DNA of 41,248 bases, taken from positions 1-41,248 of the forward strand of contig JASHPA010000015.1 in NCBI GenBank assembly GCA_030038365.1. Reading direction: 5' to 3'. Below are positions 39,041-41,248 of this stretch, in pieces (position 1 is the first letter of the stretch; every line of letters begins with the position of its first letter). The notes beneath the pieces were generated by a model. It was not told the origin of the DNA, did not search any database, and was given only the letters and a program-made list of their open reading frames with translations. This DNA comes from Nitrososphaerales archaeon. Lineage in GTDB: Archaea; Thermoproteota; Nitrososphaeria; Nitrososphaerales; Gagatemarchaeaceae. A program made the position numbers and the translations under genes.

Positions 39041-39439
39041 ATCACACACCTCTTCACGCCGCAGGAGGCCTCGAGGTTGCTGCCCGATGTCAAAATCAAA
39101 CTCAAGGAAATAATGGAGAGGAAGAAGGTGGCTGATATCCTGAAGAGCGACATCGAGCGCTATGCGCTGGTGGGCTTCGATACACCTGAGCTCACAGAAA
39201 AGAACCAGGAGCTGGAGACGGTGGTCAAGGATCTTATGTCCAGGGTGTCCGAGCTCGAGGACCTTGGTCTCAGGATACGCGACATCGACACAGGCCTCGT
39301 CGACTTCCCCGCGATGCGGTTCGGGACCACGGTCTTTCTATGCTGGCGGTATGGAGAATCTGCCATCGAATACTGGCACGCCTCAAATGAGGGCTTCAAC
39401 GGAAGGAAGTCGCTGAACGCCCAGATAATATCGCCGTAA
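39041..39439 (+). CDS. DUF2203-family protein (ATC start proposed)
   Basis: 132 residues in the proposed form. From any canonical start the only option is TTG 39077, but the family typically begins LFTPEEAxxLLP, and the sequence immediately upstream encodes THLFTPQEASRLLPDVK in frame. ATC at 39041 (ITHLFTPQEA) lies 4 nt after GGTGA, a Shine-Dalgarno-like match. The remainder shows VVKDLMSRVSELEDLGLRI (helix) and DTGLVDFPAMRF, VFLCWRYGE and IEYWHASNEGFNGR, the conserved DUF2203 core. The function of the family is unknown. Alternative explanation: an indel or substitution in the assembly, or a TTA start at 39005. Confidence 0.85.
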   Translation: MTHLFTPQEASRLLPDVKIKLKEIMERKKVADILKSDIERYALVGFDTPELTEKNQELETVVKDLMSRVSELEDLGLRIRDIDTGLVDFPAMRFGTTVFLCWRYGESAIEYWHASNEGFNGRKSLNAQIISP

Positions 39440-39487
39440 ACTCCACTATTGGTTAAGGTTTTGTAGCAGTCGGTAGACGGCTGGTTC

Positions 39488-39964
39488 ATGAAAGCGGAGC
39501 GAGAACTGGCCGAAGGCGATGCCGCCCCCGATTTCACCCTGCCGTCTTCGACGGGCGACAAGGTGAAACTCAGCTCTCTGAAGGGAAAGAACGTGGTCTT
39601 GTACTTCTATCCCAAAGACGACACCCCAGGGTGCACAAAGGAAGCCTGCTCCTTCAGGGACAATCTCCCGAAGTTCCAAAATCTCGACGCCGTCGTCCTG
39701 GGCGTCAGCAAGGACTCCTTTGATTCACACAAGAAGTTCATCGAGAAATACGGGCTCAACTTCACCCTCCTAAGCGACGAGGAGCTGAAGGCGCACAAGC
39801 TCTACGACACGTGGAAGGAGAAGAACATGTATGGAAAGAAGTACTGGGGGACGGAGCGGTCTACCTTCGTCATAGACAAGAACGGGAGGATCAAGAAGAT
39901 ATTCAGGCGCGTCAACGTCGACGGGCACGAGAAAGAGGTTCTAGAAGCTCTGCAGTCGGCGTGA
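39488..39964 (+). CDS. bcp: Peroxiredoxin of the BCP/PrxQ type
   Basis: A 158-residue thiol peroxidase reducing hydrogen peroxide and alkyl peroxides. The N-terminus APDFTLPSSTGDKVKLS, LYFYPKDDTPGCTKEACSF (peroxidatic Cys 45 in TPGCT and resolving Cys 50 five residues later, the PrxQ arrangement), VLGVSKDSFDSHKKF and GTERSTFVIDKNGRI are typical. It would be recharged by thioredoxin. TATA-like TTGGTTAAGG (about 39459-39467) gives a leaderless ATG. Confidence 0.96.
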   Translation: MKAERELAEGDAAPDFTLPSSTGDKVKLSSLKGKNVVLYFYPKDDTPGCTKEACSFRDNLPKFQNLDAVVLGVSKDSFDSHKKFIEKYGLNFTLLSDEELKAHKLYDTWKEKNMYGKKYWGTERSTFVIDKNGRIKKIFRRVNVDGHEKEVLEALQSA

Positions 39965-39971
39965 CCAACGG

Positions 39972-40685
39972 TTGGGGTCCGTCCTAGCCGGAGCACGGGC
40001 AGGCGCCGTCGCCAGTCTCTACTTCGCCGGCTCGGTCTCGCTGTTCAACCTCCTGTTGCTCTACTCCTTCAAGACCCAGGTCCTCGCCTATCTGGCGCAG
40101 AATTATCCCTCGACTTGCTCCGCCGCCGCGACGTCGTCGTCGACCGGGTCAGCCGAGTCGTGCTTCACCGACATCGTCATCAACGGTGTCGTCACGGCAG
40201 ACTTTCTGAGGGTCGCTGTCATCGGGATGGTCTTCGCACTAGTGATTGGACTGTACTTCGACCAGCTTCCGGGACGGAGCTACCTCAGCCGTGCGCTTCT
40301 GGCGTCGCTGGTGATGCTGATTGGGATGCTCTTCTTGGGGCTCTATGGTCTTGTTATCGACGAGACTCAGGCTCTGCTCATGATACTCTTCCAATCAGGG
40401 TCCGCCTTCCTGTACGCAGCCATCATCGCGCGGCTGTATCGCCACTTCACTCGCGAGATCGAGTTCCAGAATCCTGCCAAATCGGTCAAAGTGTTGGTCG
40501 ATGGACGTGACGTCACCGGGAAGAAGAGGACTTTCACTGTGAACTCCAACCACAAGCTCGAGCTCGGCGGTGACCAGGTCACCTTCAAAGGATGGTCGGT
40601 GAGCGGGGGGCTAACCGTGAAGGAACCCAAGGAACAGAAGACAACGCTCCGGGTCACGGGGGACGGCATCCTGAAGGTCCGATGA
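39972..40685 (+). CDS. Four-helix membrane protein with C-terminal beta domain, unknown function
   Basis: A 237-residue protein: helices about 12-31, 78-95, 107-128 and 134-153; a Ser/Thr/Ala-rich extra-membrane loop between helices 1 and 2 contains Cys 49 and Cys 64, a possible disulfide. The last 75 residues look beta-rich and soluble (VKVLVDGRDVTGKKRTF, LELGGDQVTFKGWSV, LTVKEPKEQKTTLRV). TTG 39972 lies 7 bp after the bcp stop, so it may be co-transcribed. Function unknown. Confidence 0.7.
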   Translation: MGSVLAGARAGAVASLYFAGSVSLFNLLLLYSFKTQVLAYLAQNYPSTCSAAATSSSTGSAESCFTDIVINGVVTADFLRVAVIGMVFALVIGLYFDQLPGRSYLSRALLASLVMLIGMLFLGLYGLVIDETQALLMILFQSGSAFLYAAIIARLYRHFTREIEFQNPAKSVKVLVDGRDVTGKKRTFTVNSNHKLELGGDQVTFKGWSVSGGLTVKEPKEQKTTLRVTGDGILKVR

Positions 40686-40727
40686 GGCTCGACTTCTGTC
40701 GAACTGCCATTCTCCTTCCGCCGACTG

Positions 40728-40735
40728 ATATATAC
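40728..40735 (+). promoter_or_regulatory. TATA box of the small Cys-rich gene
   Basis: ATATATAC, one of the best TATA elements in the window, centred about 25 nt before the ATG at 40756. Confidence 0.6.
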
Positions 40736-40755
40736 TAGGGGCCCGGGCAAACCGC

Positions 40756-40911
40756 ATGCTTCGGCTCAGGTTAGAAGTCGATGAAGGTTACTGCCTCAAG
40801 ACTCAGAATCATGTGTCGTCCTGTAACAGTCGCAACCACTCATGCTATCGGTGCGGGATGTATCTCGGAAGATGTGACTGCCCGCGCCTGGGGTCTCCTC
40901 TGGACTACTGA
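40756..40911 (+). CDS. Tiny Cys/His-rich (putative zinc-binding) protein
   Basis: A 51-residue frame missed by length cut-offs. It has six Cys (13, 23, 30, 33, 40, 42) and two His (19, 28): SCNSRNHSCYRCGMY and GRCDCPRLG, a plausible small zinc site. The strong TATA box 25 nt before the ATG makes a leaderless transcript credible. It converges on the GNAT gene with a 7-bp overlap. Homology is untested, and chance is possible. Confidence 0.5.
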   Translation: MLRLRLEVDEGYCLKTQNHVSSCNSRNHSCYRCGMYLGRCDCPRLGSPLDY

Positions 40912-41248
40912 GAAGCGCTCTTGTCTTCGACGGCGAAAATCTCCACCAGAGCCCTGGAACCCCTCTTCATGTAGAACCTTGCGGCAATAGCGTTCTGCGC
41001 AGGAAACTCGGCCACAATCATCTCCGCCCCCATGGCCTTGAGCCTCTGCGAAGCCCGTGAGATGATCTCCCTTCCCAGGTCCTTCCTACGCGCTTCCGGC
41101 AGGATGTAAAAGTCCGTGATGGAACCCTCCTTCGCCGGCACGTAGAACAACCTGTCCCTTATCTCTGCCCGGAGCACGCCGACCACCTTGGGACCCCTGG
41201 TCGCGACCAGGACCAGCTTGTCCTCGGAGCCGAGAGAGTCCGAGAGGT
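40905..41248 (-). CDS. GNAT-family N-acetyltransferase, C-terminal part
   Basis: The frame runs off the right edge (5' end missing). The visible part reads LVLVATRGPKVVGVLRAEI, then DFYILPEARRKDLGREII (motif A: acetyl-CoA pyrophosphate-binding R/Q-x-x-G-x type region) and AQNAIAARFYMKRGSRAL (motif B), as in GNAT acetyltransferases. It transfers acetyl from acetyl-CoA to an unidentified amine. The stop overlaps the small Cys-rich gene by 7 bp. Confidence 0.85.
   Translation of the reverse strand, partial: LSDSLGSEDKLVLVATRGPKVVGVLRAEIRDRLFYVPAKEGSITDFYILPEARRKDLGREIISRASQRLKAMGAEMIVAEFPAQNAIAARFYMKRGSRALVEIFAVEDKSASQ

Noticed and set aside
1-41248. CRISPR arrays, insertion sequences, integrases, rRNA genes
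   Set aside because: No regularly spaced repeats, transposase or integrase motifs or rRNA sequences were found by reading both strands.

Overview
The window looks like a chromosomal segment of an archaeon, most likely a Nitrososphaerota (Thaumarchaeota)-type TACK lineage. The evidence is a transcription factor B gene, a CdvA-type cell-division gene, a Hef-like helicase without a nuclease domain, an archaeal S10 protein, a geranylgeranyl-diphosphate-synthase-like C-terminus, an Lrp-type regulator divergent from type I glutamine synthetase, and many leaderless transcripts (AT-rich TATA-like box centred about 25-28 nt before the ATG/GTG/TTG). The lineage is an inference. Acyl-CoA dehydrogenase, 3-hydroxyacyl-CoA dehydrogenase, a hot-dog thioesterase, cobalamin adenosyltransferase and threonine biosynthesis suggest a free-living organism with CoA-ester metabolism.

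Layout. 1-2.6 kb: end of a prenyl synthase gene, three small uncharacterised genes and a YgjP-like metalloprotease. 2.7-4.8 kb: MacB/FtsX-type permease and ATPase. 4.8-7.7 kb: YyaL/SPATA20-type thioredoxin-fold protein coupled to a diverged NAD-kinase-fold protein. 7.7-9.9 kb: thrB-thrC (reverse). 10.1-15.1 kb: Hef-like helicase, CoxG-like protein, acyl-CoA dehydrogenase, zinc ribbon, and a divergent pair of a degenerate UbiA-like membrane protein and a UbiE-like methyltransferase. 15.1-17.6 kb: dUTPase, endonuclease III, NAD-dependent epimerase, small unknown. 17.6-19.6 kb: lrp/glnA divergent pair with an operator-like palindrome. 19.7-23.8 kb: luciferase-like oxidoreductase, a class III cyclase-TolB-TPR protein, an SRPBCC protein, and two gene-poor stretches. 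23.9-26.9 kb: complete metal ABC transporter (binding protein, ATPase, permease). 26.9-31.7 kb: a three-gene operon of unknown function, HAD phosphatase, S10, sugar epimerase, small unknown, TFB. 31.9-36.6 kb: M20 peptidase, a gene-poor AT-richer stretch with tRNA-Ser(UGA), 3-hydroxyacyl-CoA dehydrogenase, thioesterase, PPOX-type flavoprotein, cobalamin adenosyltransferase. 36.8-41.2 kb: cdvA, a miniature FtsX-like permease with an FtsE-like ATPase, DUF2203, bcp peroxiredoxin, a membrane protein, a tiny Cys-rich protein and a partial GNAT.

Most interesting signals: (i) cdvA followed by an FtsE-like ATPase paired with a permease stripped to four membrane helices, suggesting a link between Cdv division and an FtsEX-like ABC module; (ii) at least three genes whose homologous or coding-like N-termini extend upstream of any ATG/GTG/TTG and have a Shine-Dalgarno-like motif before ATA, ATC or CTG, hinting at relaxed start-codon use (or assembly errors); (iii) a tRNA-Ser whose D loop carries a 21-nt insertion; (iv) a metal-binding lipoprotein-like gene whose 3' end is a partial, frame-shifted tandem duplication; (v) matching TAAGCAAT-type inverted repeats before glnA and an ABC permease; (vi) a run of back-to-back hairpins between 20.7 and 21.03 kb. 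No CRISPR array, insertion sequence, rRNA or integrase was seen.
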